From positions 14,694,001 to 14,758,000 of the forward strand of contig BTRK01000004.1 in the NCBI GenBank assembly GCA_036245805.1: a stretch of DNA of 64,000 nt, in the 5' to 3' direction. Both the position numbers and the translations under genes were made by a program. Source of the DNA: Pristionchus mayeri. Taxonomy: Eukaryota; Nematoda; Chromadorea; Rhabditida; Neodiplogasteridae. The notes beneath the pieces are model-generated. The model was not told where the DNA came from. It worked only from the letters and a program-made list of their open reading frames with translations, and did no database searches. Each line of letters begins with the position of its first letter. The stretch's first letter is position 1. Of the stretch, positions 24,388 to 35,514 are shown one piece after another.

Positions 24388-25480
24388 ATGTCCAACGAGC
24401 AGTGTGGATTGCTTCGCGAACTCGCTTCAAACATCCAACACCAATGCCTAATCTCAGTCAAATGCATATTGTGCATAATTGGAGCAGTTTCATTATGCTA
24501 TCAATGGCGAAAGCAAGTATCCCGCATGCATTATAGTTGGGAAGTTATTTTACAATTGTTCAGGGAGTTACATTCCTTATTCACAACAATACCAAGACCG
24601 TGTTCAAGTTTTATTACGGTCTTAATTTAATTGTTGCCATCGTATTTGCACTATTCTACGTCTTTGAACTTGTTCGGTAAGGTCATCAAATCTGTTTTTG
24701 CATTGTCCATTTTTTGGTCCATTGCCCATTGCCCATTCTTGCATTGACTGCGATTCGATTGTTTCGTCGTGAGTTTCCGCCCAGTTCTACTCACAAAGTG
24801 AATCATGATAATGATGCAAAAATATTTGCATTTGAAGAGGCGTTGGCATTTGCACTATTAACTCAGCGCATTATGTATTGTCGATTATCTCGTTCGAACG
24901 ACTGTATTCCTCATTATATCCTGCACATTTTGAGAAGCATTCTTGCAAAGGCCTAGCTGCACTTCTGTCAATTTTTATGGTGAGCTCTCGTGATATAAAC
25001 TATTGTTTGCTGCCAATCAGATTTCCATCAGTTCCTTAGTCACAATGGCCACTCTATCAAATGGATTTACTCTCTTTGGCGAATTTCCAGTTGCAATTCT
25101 CGATGAGAGGATCGATGAGAACTTGAGCAGCTTTAAAGTTGATTGCGAGCATTACTTAGTTAAATGCTACTTTGCAGATGCTTATATTATTTGGAATAAT
25201 TTCAAACATTGGCTTGCTATTTATTTTCGCTGGAGATATTTATCTCAATTTTATAAGAAAATTTACCGGCGAAGGCTCATCATTGTCGATTACCTATCAG
25301 GTTCTACTTTTATTCAATGTGTATTGCATATCTCTAGTTTCGTAGCGCTTGGAGAACCGACGGGTGATCCTAATTATTCTGCCCATCGAGTTATGTGAAT
25401 CATTACTCATTAGTGAAATCATTAGTGAAATTTATTCAACTCGTATAAGTACACAATTTCTGAAGTTTCTGGTAAAATAT
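24388..25480 (+). CDS. Chemoreceptor of the Sra superfamily (sra/srab/sre-like), partly resolved
   Basis: Exon 1 (24388-24516) begins MSNEQCGLLRELASNIQ and holds TM1. It joins in phase to exon 2 (24564-24676), which reads GVTFLIHNNTKTVFKFYYGL and a second helix. The 'NxK' entry to TM2 is typical of sra/srab receptors. Exon 5 (25178-25300) has a helix beginning LILFGIISNIGLLFIF and ends SLSITYQ. Exon 6 (from 25346) starts RLENRR, together reproducing the SLSxRYQxxEN hallmark of the srab/srb/sre group. The middle exons (about 24730-25130) are unclear. The only acceptors there are weak and one candidate frame hits a stop, so the gene may be damaged. Confidence 0.55.
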
Positions 25481-25569
25481 GAGAAAAAAATATTTTTTCG
25501 AAAAAATGAGTTTTCAAATTTTTTTAGATATACCTCCATGAATCTTAGAAATGATCAGATATAGTAGTA

Positions 25570-26045
25570 TTTACTATTTTAAGCCGATTAAAACGCCATT
25601 TGGATGAAAATTTGTTTTTTACAGATTCCCAAAAATTCCAAAATTTCGATAAAATCAGGTTTTATCGGGTTTTTACTACCATTTCTCTGCATCCCATCCT
25701 TAAAACATACATAATGCAGTCGTAATGAATGTTAAACATGCCTGAACTTCAACTCGATTTAATCTGACTACAGATCTATCGGAAAATACCGTCAAAAGTC
25801 GGTCAGAACTGCATTTTCATAGAATCTGTCTACCAGAGAACAAGATTCTGAGAACTAACTATCTAGACTGCTTGTTCTTGGGCTCATTTGTGTGTATGAA
25901 CACTGTCGATGTAATTTTAGCCCTTAAAGCGGGTCTATGATCACTCAATCGCGATATCGGGCGATACCTCCTGACAAGGGATCACATTGTTCTCTTTGTT
26001 CGGAAGTATATAGTATCCGACGGCCCCGGATCTGGGATGTGCTAT
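25570..26045. other. Intergenic, no gene seen
   Basis: AT-rich sequence without recognisable exons or repeats. Confidence 0.4.
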
Positions 26046-26049
26046 TAAA

Positions 26050-26455
26050 ATCCTAGACGTAGTTTTTCACGTAGATTTCGAAAATGACAATAACTTTTTG
26101 ACCGCCGAGCAACTTTTTTTCACGGTGTCCAAAAAACTGTAACAATTTCGATTTTCGACCCTTTATCGTTATCGGTTCGCTTCCTAACCCACTTTTTTCG
26201 AATTTTTATGGAAAAATACGCCAGGAAAACACTAAAGAACTTACTTTTTCGAGGGATGAAAATTTCGACTTTTTATGGGGTCGGTCTGGCATTTTTCGGA
26301 AAGTGCACCAGGAGCTCTCTAACTGGGCCTAATATCAGCACTCGGTATGAGAACTTCACCACAGAAACAGTGAGAGGGGTTGCAAAAATGCCGTCCGTGA
26401 ACCCCTCTCAGAAGCTACGTTCTCTCGTGGAGGGTCTCTTAAAATCAATAAAACA
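26050..26455. repeat. Solo fragment of the giant foldback family
   Basis: Resembles one arm of the 36.8-39.6 kb palindrome (compare 39300-39612), sharing tgagaacttcacc, ggggttgcaaaa and gaagctacgttctctc. It ends at ggtctctta just as that arm does. It abuts the 3' side of a truncated receptor gene. Confidence 0.75.
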
Positions 26456-26469
26456 ATGCATATTGTTTC

Positions 26470-26969
26470 CATAATGTTTATCATTCCAAGAATACAAACA
26501 TCCATTGTGACCTGAGATGTATGAGCACGGTCCAACGTACACGTACGCGACCTTACAGGAATCAGTCTGAGAAAGAGGAAGTAATTTAAAAATACAATGA
26601 AAGGATGACACCTAACCATAAGCATGAGCATTGTGCATGAGCTCAGTAAATCGATTATGGCCGAATAAATTAGTAGCACTTTGTAGGATCTGTAGGATCA
26701 TGTTGACATGATAGAATACTCTAGGCCAGGAGTGATTCGAAAAGAAGGGGCATCACAGCCCATTTTTGCATGGTGCAGTGGGGCACACCAAAAAATGTTG
26801 GTTCAGGATCCCGTAATCGTTTCCTTACAAACCTCAAGCTGCTCGGCGATCTCAGAATCACTGCGATCAACAACAGAATGTTGAAAACAACAGCGGAAGA
26901 GTCGACAATTGAGTGATGAACGATCGTTGCCAAGTCGTGACCAGGCAGAGGAGAAGGCAGAAACCACAT
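26470..26969 (-). pseudogene. srd-like chemoreceptor, 5' part only
   Basis: Exon 1 starts MWFLPSPLPGHD at 26969 and contains TM1 (VVFNILLLIAVILRSPSS). A gtttgt donor gives the right phase for exon 2 (about 26612-26687), SYKVLLIYSAIIDLLSS. Exon 3 (about 26516-26572) reads TDSCKVAYVYVGPCSY, matching the 'GPC' extracellular motif of srd receptors. The coding region then ends where the foldback fragment begins, and no TM4-7 exons follow. It is probably a truncated gene. Confidence 0.55.
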
Positions 26970-26989
26970 AGTTCCTTAGTGCCGACAAC

Positions 26990-28340
26990 TGAGAATGAAA
27001 GTTGCACTATTCGTTGTGTCGATTTATCACGCTGGGATACAATTTACATTGAATAATTTTCCCGTAGATATTTCCCAGCGTAAATCCTGGAATGAGCGAT
27101 ATCATGTCAGCATACGTGAAAGGAGATCGAAGACGAATAATTGTTAGATGGAATATACAAAAGACGCACATGGTAGAGGAAGCGGGAGATTCAAGGAACA
27201 TTACTCATTGTCCACCTACACCTTGATTTATTGTTTGGGCATCGAAACATGAAAGACATTTTTAACAATATAACATATAACTTGTGTGAGAATTCATCAA
27301 TCTAAGACACAATGCTACTGTAAAATCATCATGATCCGATCTGGATGAAATTCGGATCAGTATGACTAGTTTATTTTGTTGTGAGATGGATGGAGCCGTC
27401 TGCTCGAAAATACCTAAAATCGTGCTACCTCGAAAGTTACATTATCGATAACTTTGGTCTAAATCAATGTAAAAGGTCGTTCGAAAAAGAACGATAAAGT
27501 GAATAGTGCAACTGATTGTATTCGCATCTTTATTTCCCAATACAATATCTTCTGAATATCTGGCATAACTACCTTGTTTATAACTACGTTCTTATTATTC
27601 ATGTATCTATGTTCATAATCAACTTCCGGTTAACATCAACTGTGCAAGGACAGTACATCCATCACACCGTCCACTCATGCGTAATATAACGAATAGCTGA
27701 TTGATATTCTAATCGCTCACACCTTGCTACGTATTGGATACACATTTTATGAGATTTCAAAGCGACAACTGTGCAAGTACCTCAAATGAATAATGTTACT
27801 CAAATATGTCGACTATTGAAATATTTATTGTGGCCGATCTGTGGAGCAAATTGCCAAGCAAAGTATGATAATATCCGAATATTTGGAATTTTGGAGATAT
27901 CACGAGAACTATCAAGATATTACATTCTGAAATATCAAATGACTGTAATTTGATCGTTGATCGACACCGTTGCTCGAGTTGATATATCACTACAAAATTT
28001 CAAATTGTGACGTGTTTTTGAAAACGGACTCACGTTGTCTTTCTTTTCATCATACTAAAATTGCATCTCACAATGCCAATGACGAACCTTGAATAAGTGT
28101 TATTTCATAAAAATAAAAACAGTATGCCCCTCACTGTTTGTACGATGTTATGCAGTATATAGTGATCATCGGTGCAAGGAAGGCGATGAAGGACAACGAC
28201 TGAAGATATGAACTCGATTAAGTAGGAACAAAATCGGGATCCGGATATTCCTCTTCCTCTCCCAATCGCTTTCTCTAGTGCAATAGAGAGGAAGGGGTGC
28301 TAGTGGAGGAAGATATTGGCGCTCTTGTTCTTGCAACCCT
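26990..28340. other. Intergenic, no gene seen
   Basis: AT-rich. Short open frames lack splice support, hydrophobic periodicity or known motifs. Confidence 0.4.
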
Positions 28341-28354
28341 ATGGTTCAAGCAGT

Positions 28355-28940
28355 TCAGTTGCCTCTGGCAAGGGTAAAAATGAGACGAACCTCCATGATG
28401 AAGTGCTCCTGAACTGGCGAGCACATGATTTCGAACTGGCAGAGGGCATAGCTGACTACTGCACCACTGAAGAAGACTGGTAGCAGAGATTGAAGGGTGA
28501 GCACCGGCAAAGTAACGAGATTTAAGAGTTTTTGTTGTTGAAAAAAATCACGCCGTTTGGGAGGCAAAGTAGCAGAAATACAGCAGGCAACAGTCAACAA
28601 TTGCGGCGACTGTTATACTTCTTCGCCAAGATATTTTAAAATACCAATTACTACTAATTAAGGACCTCTAATTAATGAATAATTGGATAGATAGCTAACT
28701 CTTGCCAGCGCGCTATGCATGTCCGCTGTTCGCCCGCTCATCTTTGCCGAATGCGCACTCAATAGCTTTAGCACCTAAGGATCATATTTTGTGTGCCATT
28801 GTCATAAAAAAAGTTGTTGATCTGATTACTTACTCTTTTCCGGATTATAAAGATGATAATGAGGGTTGGTCCGATTGGCATTGTCATTGCAAGAATAGCG
28901 AATATCGTGAGTGGGTTGAAAATCGAAATATGGCCTGAAG
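28355..28940 (-). pseudogene. Str-superfamily chemoreceptor fragment
   Basis: Two minus-strand blocks: 28700-28940 contains FNPLTIFAILAMTMPIGP plus a helix ending in basic residues. 28355-28600 contains FFQQQKLLNLVTLPVLTLQ followed by another helix, resembling the 'LQxxLxxALxxQxxxP' start of TM6 in str/srd/srh receptors. The frame between them is not open. The 5' side ends at the mariner-like element at 28972. A receptor remnant. Confidence 0.45.
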
Positions 28941-28971
28941 CACAGAATTTGATCCAAATAGTTATGTATTA

Positions 28972-29862
28972 GGTTGGTCCATAAGTTTCTGACTTTTAAT
29001 TTTTCATAATTTCTCCTGGCCTATTTCGATTGCCTGCAATTCATCTATAGTTTTAGTGACGTCAGTAGTGGTGGAGTACCGTAAAACATTTACATTGAAT
29101 ATAGCGGTGATTGAAAGTGAGAAAATTATTTTCATATCAAAACTGCTGAAAATAGAGTTTCTCGGTGTTTTTGGTTGAGCTCAACTTCTCAAATATTTCA
29201 GACCTTCTGAATCTGCCCAACATATATGTAGTAGGGCAAGAGTTGCTTGTTCAGTTAAACGTGAACAACTCGGTCTTCATTGCGAGTGAGAAGAGAGAAA
29301 CAACAAAACGTGCTGATTTCAATGTTTCAATTTCTACATCGCAGTTCCGAAATATCCTAATTACCTATTGATTTATGAATCTGCTCCTAAATACAACTGT
29401 GTACTAAGATAGGAAGGTAGAAAATAATGAGCCACTATTGAGCTCTCGAGGTCGATCTATACGAGTACAGTGCCAGAAAACTTAAAACAAACATTTTCCA
29501 ATTGGCGTAGTTTGTTGATTTGGCCAAAATTTTAAGCGGGGATTCAGAGGACCAGAACTTCCGAAGTGTCAAATTATATGTCCCTGTTATAGGCTTCTCA
29601 ATAATCCATTGCTTTTGTCTCAATCACTTCTGCCCTTGGAGTTACGATCAATTGAAAAGTATTGAAAATCAAGCACGAAGTAGATTTTGACTGTGAATAG
29701 TGTCATCCTATCTGATCGAATTGGCCCGATATTGCATCGCGTAAAAAGTATTCCCAAGCCTTCATCAACTATGCATAACCTTTAATTGATTTACTAAATG
29801 CGTTGGACGGGGAACGTCAAAATTTCCGAACATGAAAATAGTCAGAAACTTATGGACCAACC
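28972..29862. mobile_element. Non-autonomous mariner-like element
   Basis: Ends are a clear inverted pair: ggttggtccataagtttctg on the left and cagaaacttatggaccaacc on the right, the terminal type of several mariners. The 0.9-kb interior has no transposase frame. TA precedes the left end. The right-hand target site is not an exact TA. It lies between a P450 fragment and a receptor fragment. Confidence 0.8.
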
Positions 29863-29941
29863 TGATATAACGTGCGCTTAGCGCTCCTGAAACTGAACTG
29901 AAAACATATAACATTTCTCAAAAGGGAAACTCTAAACGTAC

Positions 29942-31595
29942 CCATAAATATCCATCTTGCCTCCATTCACGTTTGACTTCTCTCTCAGCTGCTCCACCAA
30001 ATTGTCCATTTGATCGTGGAAGAGGTGGTGCATCTGCTTTATAATTTCAACAAGAAAAACTAATCAAAAAAAGCACCTTCTTCATTTTTCCAGATGTGAA
30101 TATTGAAGAGACAACAGTGCGCTGCTCCTTCCATCCTACTCCTGAAATAGGCGGACTTGACAGCACGATTAACTTTATTTTTCTGTAAAGAACTGATCAT
30201 TTAAAGTCTGAAGAGCTCTAAAACGACCAGATGAAAAATGATCAACCCAAGTACTTCTCGGTGTCTAACGAAAGAACGAAGTCTTAACTCGTAAGGGCAA
30301 AAACTGAGAAGGTTTCCCTTTGATTTTTTATTAGAATAGCAAATAACTGTGACAATCACCAGTGTACATTGCTTCTGATAAATTATTATGCTAATTATCT
30401 TGTATTCTTACCCAACGATCCCAAATGGTCCACCTGCAGTAGTCCGTCCAGCATCGGGTACACCATGTTGATCGCCAATTTCTGAACAAAAACATACAAA
30501 TAACATCGATTTTGTTTTATTAAGGCACCTTTCGAGCAACGAAATTTCCGAATTGCGTGATGAAAACTTCTTTTATGATCGCAGGGTCGGTTGTGAATAT
30601 CTCGAGATTGCAACCGAAGTAGAACCTAGACAAAGTATAGGGTTTTCGAAAAAAAATATAGTATGTTCTGTAGGTTTCACATGAAAAAACGAGATAATCA
30701 GCTATTCCTGAAAACGAATAAGCTAATTCTGAAATGCAGTTGAAACTTTCCCAAAATTAGTACTCTAATGAAGATTTTGTACTTGGAAATACCCGAATGT
30801 AGCTCCGTAAATTTTTTCAAGCGTCGGGTGAATGAAAGGTGTTGCGTCGATTCCTTTCTGATATAAGCATGATACAGATTACGCGATGCTTCGGAGACCG
30901 AACCCCAGACATTCGGTCTAGTGGGCTACTTCACCCGAAGCGTTTACCAGGGTTCCTCCGGGTCAATTTTGTTTTGGCATTCTATCGTAAAATGTTATCG
31001 TATCGTAAACGTAATGCTATCTTATCGTATACGTATCGTATCGTAATGCTATCGTATTTTGGTATGATATCGTAAAATCGTTCATAATATGCTATCGTCT
31101 AGCGTAAAATGATCTAATATGATTACTTGTCTGATGAAATCAAAGATGTAGAAGAAGTTGCCAAAGAGGAAAGAGGTCGGAGGGCCGGTCAGCCCAATCT
31201 CCTCTCGTAGCTGAAAATGTCGCCGACGCTCCCTGCAGTATTTTCGAAGTTATTAGGGGATAGTTGAGTTTGCCATTCGGATAATCGTCTCAACATTTTC
31301 CACATTCTTTCATCCCTCGACCGATCGAGAGATTTCTAGAATCATGAACTCTTGATGTTAGTACTCTAGCCTGCCTAAGTCAACAATATGGGCTCGTTAT
31401 GAAATGATCAATAAAACACAGTTTCATAATGTCCTCCCATTTAGTTAACAATATATTCGATAATGCCATCAGAGTTGAACTGGTCAGATAGATTCCAATG
31501 AGACAGATTCAAAATAACAAGCTATTCATGCGAACTTACAACAATTGATATGCGATCCACGTTATCAGAGCAATGCCGAAAAGTAGCAAGATCAT
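29942..31595 (-). pseudogene. Cytochrome P450, 5' half only (CYP25/CYP13-like)
   Basis: Seven minus-strand exons encode the N-terminal part of a microsomal P450. 31595-31540 encodes the membrane anchor MILLLFGIALITWIAYQ. 31210-31127 carries LTGPPTSFLFGNFF. The others are 30857-30793, 30625-30529 (FGCNLEIFTTDPAIIKEVF), 30481-30412 (LDGLLQVDHLGSL), 30141-30077 (C-helix VGWKEQRTVVSSIFTSGK) and 30033-29942. Exons 3-7 join perfectly in phase. Exons 1 and 2 do not, so an indel or a different start is possible. A TATATAG lies just upstream of exon 1. Nothing encoding helices E to L or the heme loop follows. The mariner-like element starts 80 bp downstream. Without the heme site it cannot be a functional P450 as it stands. 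Confidence 0.8.
30985..31095. repeat. Degenerate 'tatcgta' short tandem repeat
   Basis: Repeated tatcgtaa / gctatcgta words in an intron of the P450 fragment. Confidence 0.7.
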
Positions 31596-31609
31596 GGTGC
31601 ACACGGGAC

Positions 31610-32690
31610 CAACGGTCGATCCACAACGACTATATAGGGTACAACACTAATTCGTATTCTGACCCTTGACAAAGAGCGTTCTCACACCCAATTTCTCTCT
31701 CTATGTCTTTCTATCGCTTGCACACTCGTTGATGGGCAACAAACTACAAGAAGATAAGGAACACGTGGTGTTCCTTTCTCGCTGTGTTCTTACAAAGCAG
31801 ATGTATTGTGATTCGGTAGTTTTTTCAATTGTTTTTAAAAACGGCGTGTAATTGCTGTAGCTAGTAAATATGATCCAATTTGGCTGAATCTAGCCGCATC
31901 AAATCGAAATATTTTTGTTATGTAATTAATGAGTGAGATACGAATGGTGATCCAATGTTGTAGTCATGTTTTTGACATTTTTGTATGATCGCATACGTGC
32001 CTTTTTAAGGCGGAGTGGGCATGATAATTGGTACAACTGGTTCCAGAAACGGTCCGCTGTTGCTACCTTCGATTCAAAACTTTGACTTGGCAGGAGTGCA
32101 TACAACTTTGCAAGATCGGTAAACACTCGTCCAACCTGCAGCAGCAGCCAGATAAATGCAATTATTTTGTCAGTAATTTCTGCACATTATCCTGGTCTTT
32201 CTCTCGCGGCCACGCTGTTGATCAGTGGCTGTCCGCTGAATCGTTGCGAATAACATTTCATCGATCTTGGCGGGTCGCTACTTCCTGTTACCTGATATAT
32301 TTTCACCACGAGCTCGAAGCAAACACAGTTGAACCGGAGATCGAATGGACTTCTAAGAACAGAAATGATAATTTTTCAATCTATCCTACTTAGGAGTTAA
32401 TACATTTGCGCTACACATACCGATGTAGAGTCATCTGAGCTTGCTCAGTCCAAAGTGCGCCATATATTTTAAACTTTCTCCAGGAAGATGATCGGTGAAC
32501 CGATTCGGGGTAGTTCGCCCGTGAAATCGTCGATTTGTACTATCAATATTTTGGAGGAAGGCGAACCTCGCGCAACCGATGCAATTAGTTTTGGAATCCG
32601 GAGTGGTTAAATCATTTCAAAATATTAGCAAAACCTAGAGCATTGATACGTTTGATTGCCTTGATGAGCACGGCAATCCCCCTCTTCCTA
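31610..32690. other. Intergenic, no gene seen
   Basis: No convincing exon. Open frames near 32028-32393 have random composition and no splice or domain support. Confidence 0.4.
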
Positions 32691-32694
32691 GAGA

Positions 32695-32790
32695 TGCCTT
32701 GCGTATAAATAGCCCGCATTGATCTCGCGTGACTGCCTGTTGACTCCTCGGTTCTCCTCAAGACGTATTGTTAATAAACGTAAATCGTGC
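32695..32790 (+). promoter_or_regulatory. TATA-containing LTR- or promoter-like segment, copy 1
   Basis: Contains gtataaatagc followed by tctcgcgtgactgcctgttga and then an aataaa. The 19-base core cgcgtgactgcctgttga (with the preceding t) recurs at 33868 in the same orientation, also after a tataaatagc. It lies about 200 bp before the IF1 start codon. A TATA box plus polyadenylation signal is what an LTR shows, but a shared promoter is equally possible. Confidence 0.5.
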
Positions 32791-32938
32791 ATTGATCGCA
32801 ATTGCGTTATTTAATTACCCAAGTTTGAACCTTCAACGGATTCGAACCAATCGATGGGCATCCGTTTTATTGTATACCTTCTCGTTATTTTTTCACCTAA
32901 CGGAATAAATGAATAAATTAATGAAATAAAGTTTTAGC

Positions 32939-33262
32939 ATGGTGCTCGCTCGCAAGCTCTTCGTTCCCTCTCGCATCGCTATCCGCATGTCGGGATCGCT
33001 CGGGGTGCATGGATCCGGAGTGGGAAGGGACGGATCCAGCGGAGGACCCTTGCGTGATGCCGGTGGCGCATTCGGCGAGCAGGAGGCTGCTCAGAAGGAG
33101 CACGGGGACAACTTCTACTACCTGCAGAAGGTCCAGCTCAAGGTACTCCGGGACCAGATCAAGTGGGAGATGGAGCATCACGAGGCGCAGATGAGGAGTC
33201 AGGAGAAGGTCATGGAGCGAGACAAGAAGAGCGTCGAAGATCTTGAAAAGGAGCGGAAGTAG
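32939..33262 (+). CDS. Mitochondrial ATP synthase inhibitor (IF1/MAI family)
   Basis: Single-exon, 107 residues. Residues 1-20 (MVLARKLFVPSRIAIRMSGS) are basic and lack acidic residues, as in mitochondrial presequences. The conserved inhibitory region is clear: Gly-rich GSGVGRDGSSGG, then RDAGGAFGEQEAA. An antiparallel coiled-coil-like helix follows (QKVQLKVLRDQIKWEMEHHE to the end). IF1 binds the F1 sector of ATP synthase in the matrix and blocks ATP hydrolysis when pH falls. The length matches nematode MAI-1/MAI-2. The lack of introns in an otherwise intron-rich region is unusual and could reflect a retrocopy. Codon use is GC-richer than in its surroundings, typical of an expressed gene. 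Sure of the family, not of which paralogue. Confidence 0.88.
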   Translation: MVLARKLFVPSRIAIRMSGSLGVHGSGVGRDGSSGGPLRDAGGAFGEQEAAQKEHGDNFYYLQKVQLKVLRDQIKWEMEHHEAQMRSQEKVMERDKKSVEDLEKERK

Positions 33263-33299
33263 TCCAATCTCTCTGACTACTAAGCACTCGTGTGTTCAT

Positions 33300-33835
33300 C
33301 GAGTAATCGCCTCTCGGACGCAGATCAATTCGGATTCTTATTGTTGTATCGCTCACTTACACCGGTGAAGAATGTATGGTTATCTTATTTCCCCTTCTTA
33401 GCACCCCCGTTATCTCTCTTTACGTCAGTATTAAGGTAATGTACATTGTGTAAACAATGTTATAAATTAAAATGTTATAAAATAAATTGCAAAAAAATGA
33501 AATTTGTTATTCGATTAACTGAATAAATCAATCATGGTAATAAGATTTTCGCGTCATTCACGCAGGTCTAAAAACCTGGAGGATAAAAATAGATTGAACA
33601 AATTGATACTTTAGCATAATCCACAATATGAAACTCACCAAGCCGTGGTTTCTCAAATTTCCTGACAGACTGTCATCGGTAGAGAGATACGGGTGCACCG
33701 ATTGCAAACCTATCCAGCATTGCGGCCCCCCGAATAAAAACTCCAGAATCGGCCTTCCGAATAAAAGCTGACTGGCCAAAAACAACAACTTCTTGCACAA
33801 GCAAGGGCGTTACATCCCTGAAAATCCCTATTTCC
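33300..33835. other. 3' flank of IF1 gene, no further gene
   Basis: AATAAA signals (about 33482 and 33523) fit the IF1 3' UTR. No exon is recognised after them. Confidence 0.45.
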
Positions 33836-33843
33836 AGCAGCTT

Positions 33844-33960
33844 TCGCATATAAATAGCTCCGAGTTCTCGCGTGACTGCCTGTTGATCCTCTCAATCGAC
33901 CAAGAGAATCAGGCGCCCATCGGTTCTCTCGAATGAGTGTCAATAACACAACGTGGGCGA
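33844..33960 (+). promoter_or_regulatory. TATA-containing LTR- or promoter-like segment, copy 2
   Basis: gcatataaatagctccgag then tctcgcgtgactgcctgttg, the same order as at 32708. It is followed within 100 bp by tgggcgatcactgagcccc, which could be read as an LTR primer-binding site, and a 68-codon frame from 33933 with no known domain. It may be a solo LTR or gene-start remnant. Confidence 0.4.
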
Positions 33961-34190
33961 TCACTGAGCCCCCAGGCAATCAGCTGGCCAGTGGAAGCGA
34001 GAGATCGAGCAGGGAACGGAGAGAGCGGGGAGTGCGATGGACAATTCCCGACAACACCCTCGAGCCCAGGAGCTGCAGAGTAAGAAGAAGAGAACGGAAC
34101 AGCTGGCGCTTGTTTTGTTTTTTTGGTGATCGGGGATGACCCATTTCTCTTATTCTCTTCCTGCAGTCTCTCTGTCACTTGAACCATCTC

Positions 34191-34542
34191 TTTCGAGAAT
34201 CAGATGAGTCTCTATCTCTTTCTTTACGCCTCTCCTCCGATTCTCTTCTCTACACGTCTTCTCTCATGAAGAGAGACGCGAGGGCCAGGGCCTCAGAGAG
34301 ACCCCGCTCTCGATGTCCCTCGCTTTTATATGCTGTTAGAGCAGCGAGATAGCACTGGGGAGACGTACAGACGATCATCGCAGGCTACCCTCTCGTTCTC
34401 CTCTGACTACCTACCTTCTCGTTCTCCTCTGACTACCTACTCTCTCGTCAGTCAGCAACTGAGGTGGAGCATGGCCCTCACCCGCGTTCACCCCCGTCTC
34501 TTCCCCGTTCGCCAATCCGGTCAACACGCCAACAGTATAAAA
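34191..34542 (+). promoter_or_regulatory. Putative heat-shock promoter region
   Basis: ttcgagaa at 34192-34199 is a minimal head-to-head TTCnnGAA heat-shock element. An imperfect tandem repeat of about 25 bp (ctaccttctcgttctcctct...) spans 34386-34450. A gccaat box lies at 34511 and a TATAAAA at 34536-34542, 52 bp before the start codon. All are placed correctly for the hsp gene. Factor binding is inference. Confidence 0.55.
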
Positions 34543-34594
34543 GGCCGTTGTCCCCTAAGCGCCCCAAGCCGCCTCGGCCCCCGAGATCTCAACG

Positions 34595-35510
34595 ATGACG
34601 CAGATCCATGTCGACGACAGGAAGTGGGACTGGCCGCTGCAGTCAGGCGACGGCATCGTCGACGTACGCTTAACTTGATTTGTTTTAAAGTTCTAGAAAT
34701 GGCACCACGGTCTCTAAATTGCACAAACCTTTTCGGCCGGTCAGGTAGCGCGATAATGCTTAAAATAAAGATACAAAATGTATCGCTTTGTTAATTCTAA
34801 TTAGTACCCGATGTCAAAACATTCAAACTTTCATATAAATTTTCGGAAATCTTTGAAAAAAACGTAGTCCGCATGGTTAAATGCATTCACGAACCGGCTT
34901 AAAGGTACACAACGATGAGGATAAGTTCGAGGTCGACCTCGACGCGCAGTACTTCACGCCGCAGGAGATCAAGGTGCAGCTATCACGTGTTAATATGTAC
35001 TTTAATCCAATATCTATTGAAAATAAACTGAATGAATGCTTCCGAATCGTCCAGTTATGCACATCTGATTATTGTGCAGGTACAAGTGATCGGGCGCATT
35101 CTGGACATCCACTTCGAGCACAATCTGAAGCAGGACAAGCTGGGCGACGTGTCGAGACAAGTCACGCGCAGCTACAAGGTGATCATCTTTGCGCCATTCT
35201 ATGGATTCATGGACAGATTACTCCGATTCTAATTATTTTGGTGCAAAAATGTCATGCAACGTGCCCTGTGCTAGTTAAAGGAGCACAGTGAGCAGTGTTT
35301 TTGATACATTGCACAAATTATGAAATACGTAGTCTCCGAGAACCCTGGTTTAAGCGGGAAGGGAGGCCACTGCCAAAAATTTTGAAAAATAATTATCGTA
35401 ACTTAATCTTAATATTGCAGCTTCCTGAAGACGTCGACGAGAAGTCGGTGAAGTCGGCACTGAAAGGCAGCACGCTGGTGATCACGGCTGCAAAGAAGCC
35501 CAAGAAGTAG
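34595..35510 (+). CDS. hsp-12-like: Small heat-shock protein, HSP12 class
   Basis: Four exons join in phase: 34595-34663, 34905-34973, 35080-35178 and 35421-35510, giving 108 residues. The product begins MTQIHVDDRKWDWPLQSGDG, the short N-terminus of the nematode HSP12 subfamily (about 110 residues, almost only the alpha-crystallin domain). The alpha-crystallin core is clear: KFEVDLDAQYFTPQEIKV, the ILDIHFEH strand, VTRSYK followed by LPEDVDEKSVKSAL, and the terminal KGSTLVITAAKK with the conserved GxLxI-like strand. It binds unfolding proteins or, in the HSP12 class, has limited chaperone activity. It is cytosolic. Introns end in aaag, gtgcag and ttgcag. It sits 1.3 kb downstream of the IF1 gene in the same direction, too far for a tight operon. 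The family is near certain; which of the 12.x paralogues is not. Confidence 0.93.
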
Positions 35511-35514
35511 AGCA

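Noticed and set aside
33933..34139. LTR-retrotransposon gag start after a possible primer-binding site
   Set aside because: The 68-codon frame has no gag-like motif, no polymerase region follows, and the hsp promoter begins within 60 bp of its end.
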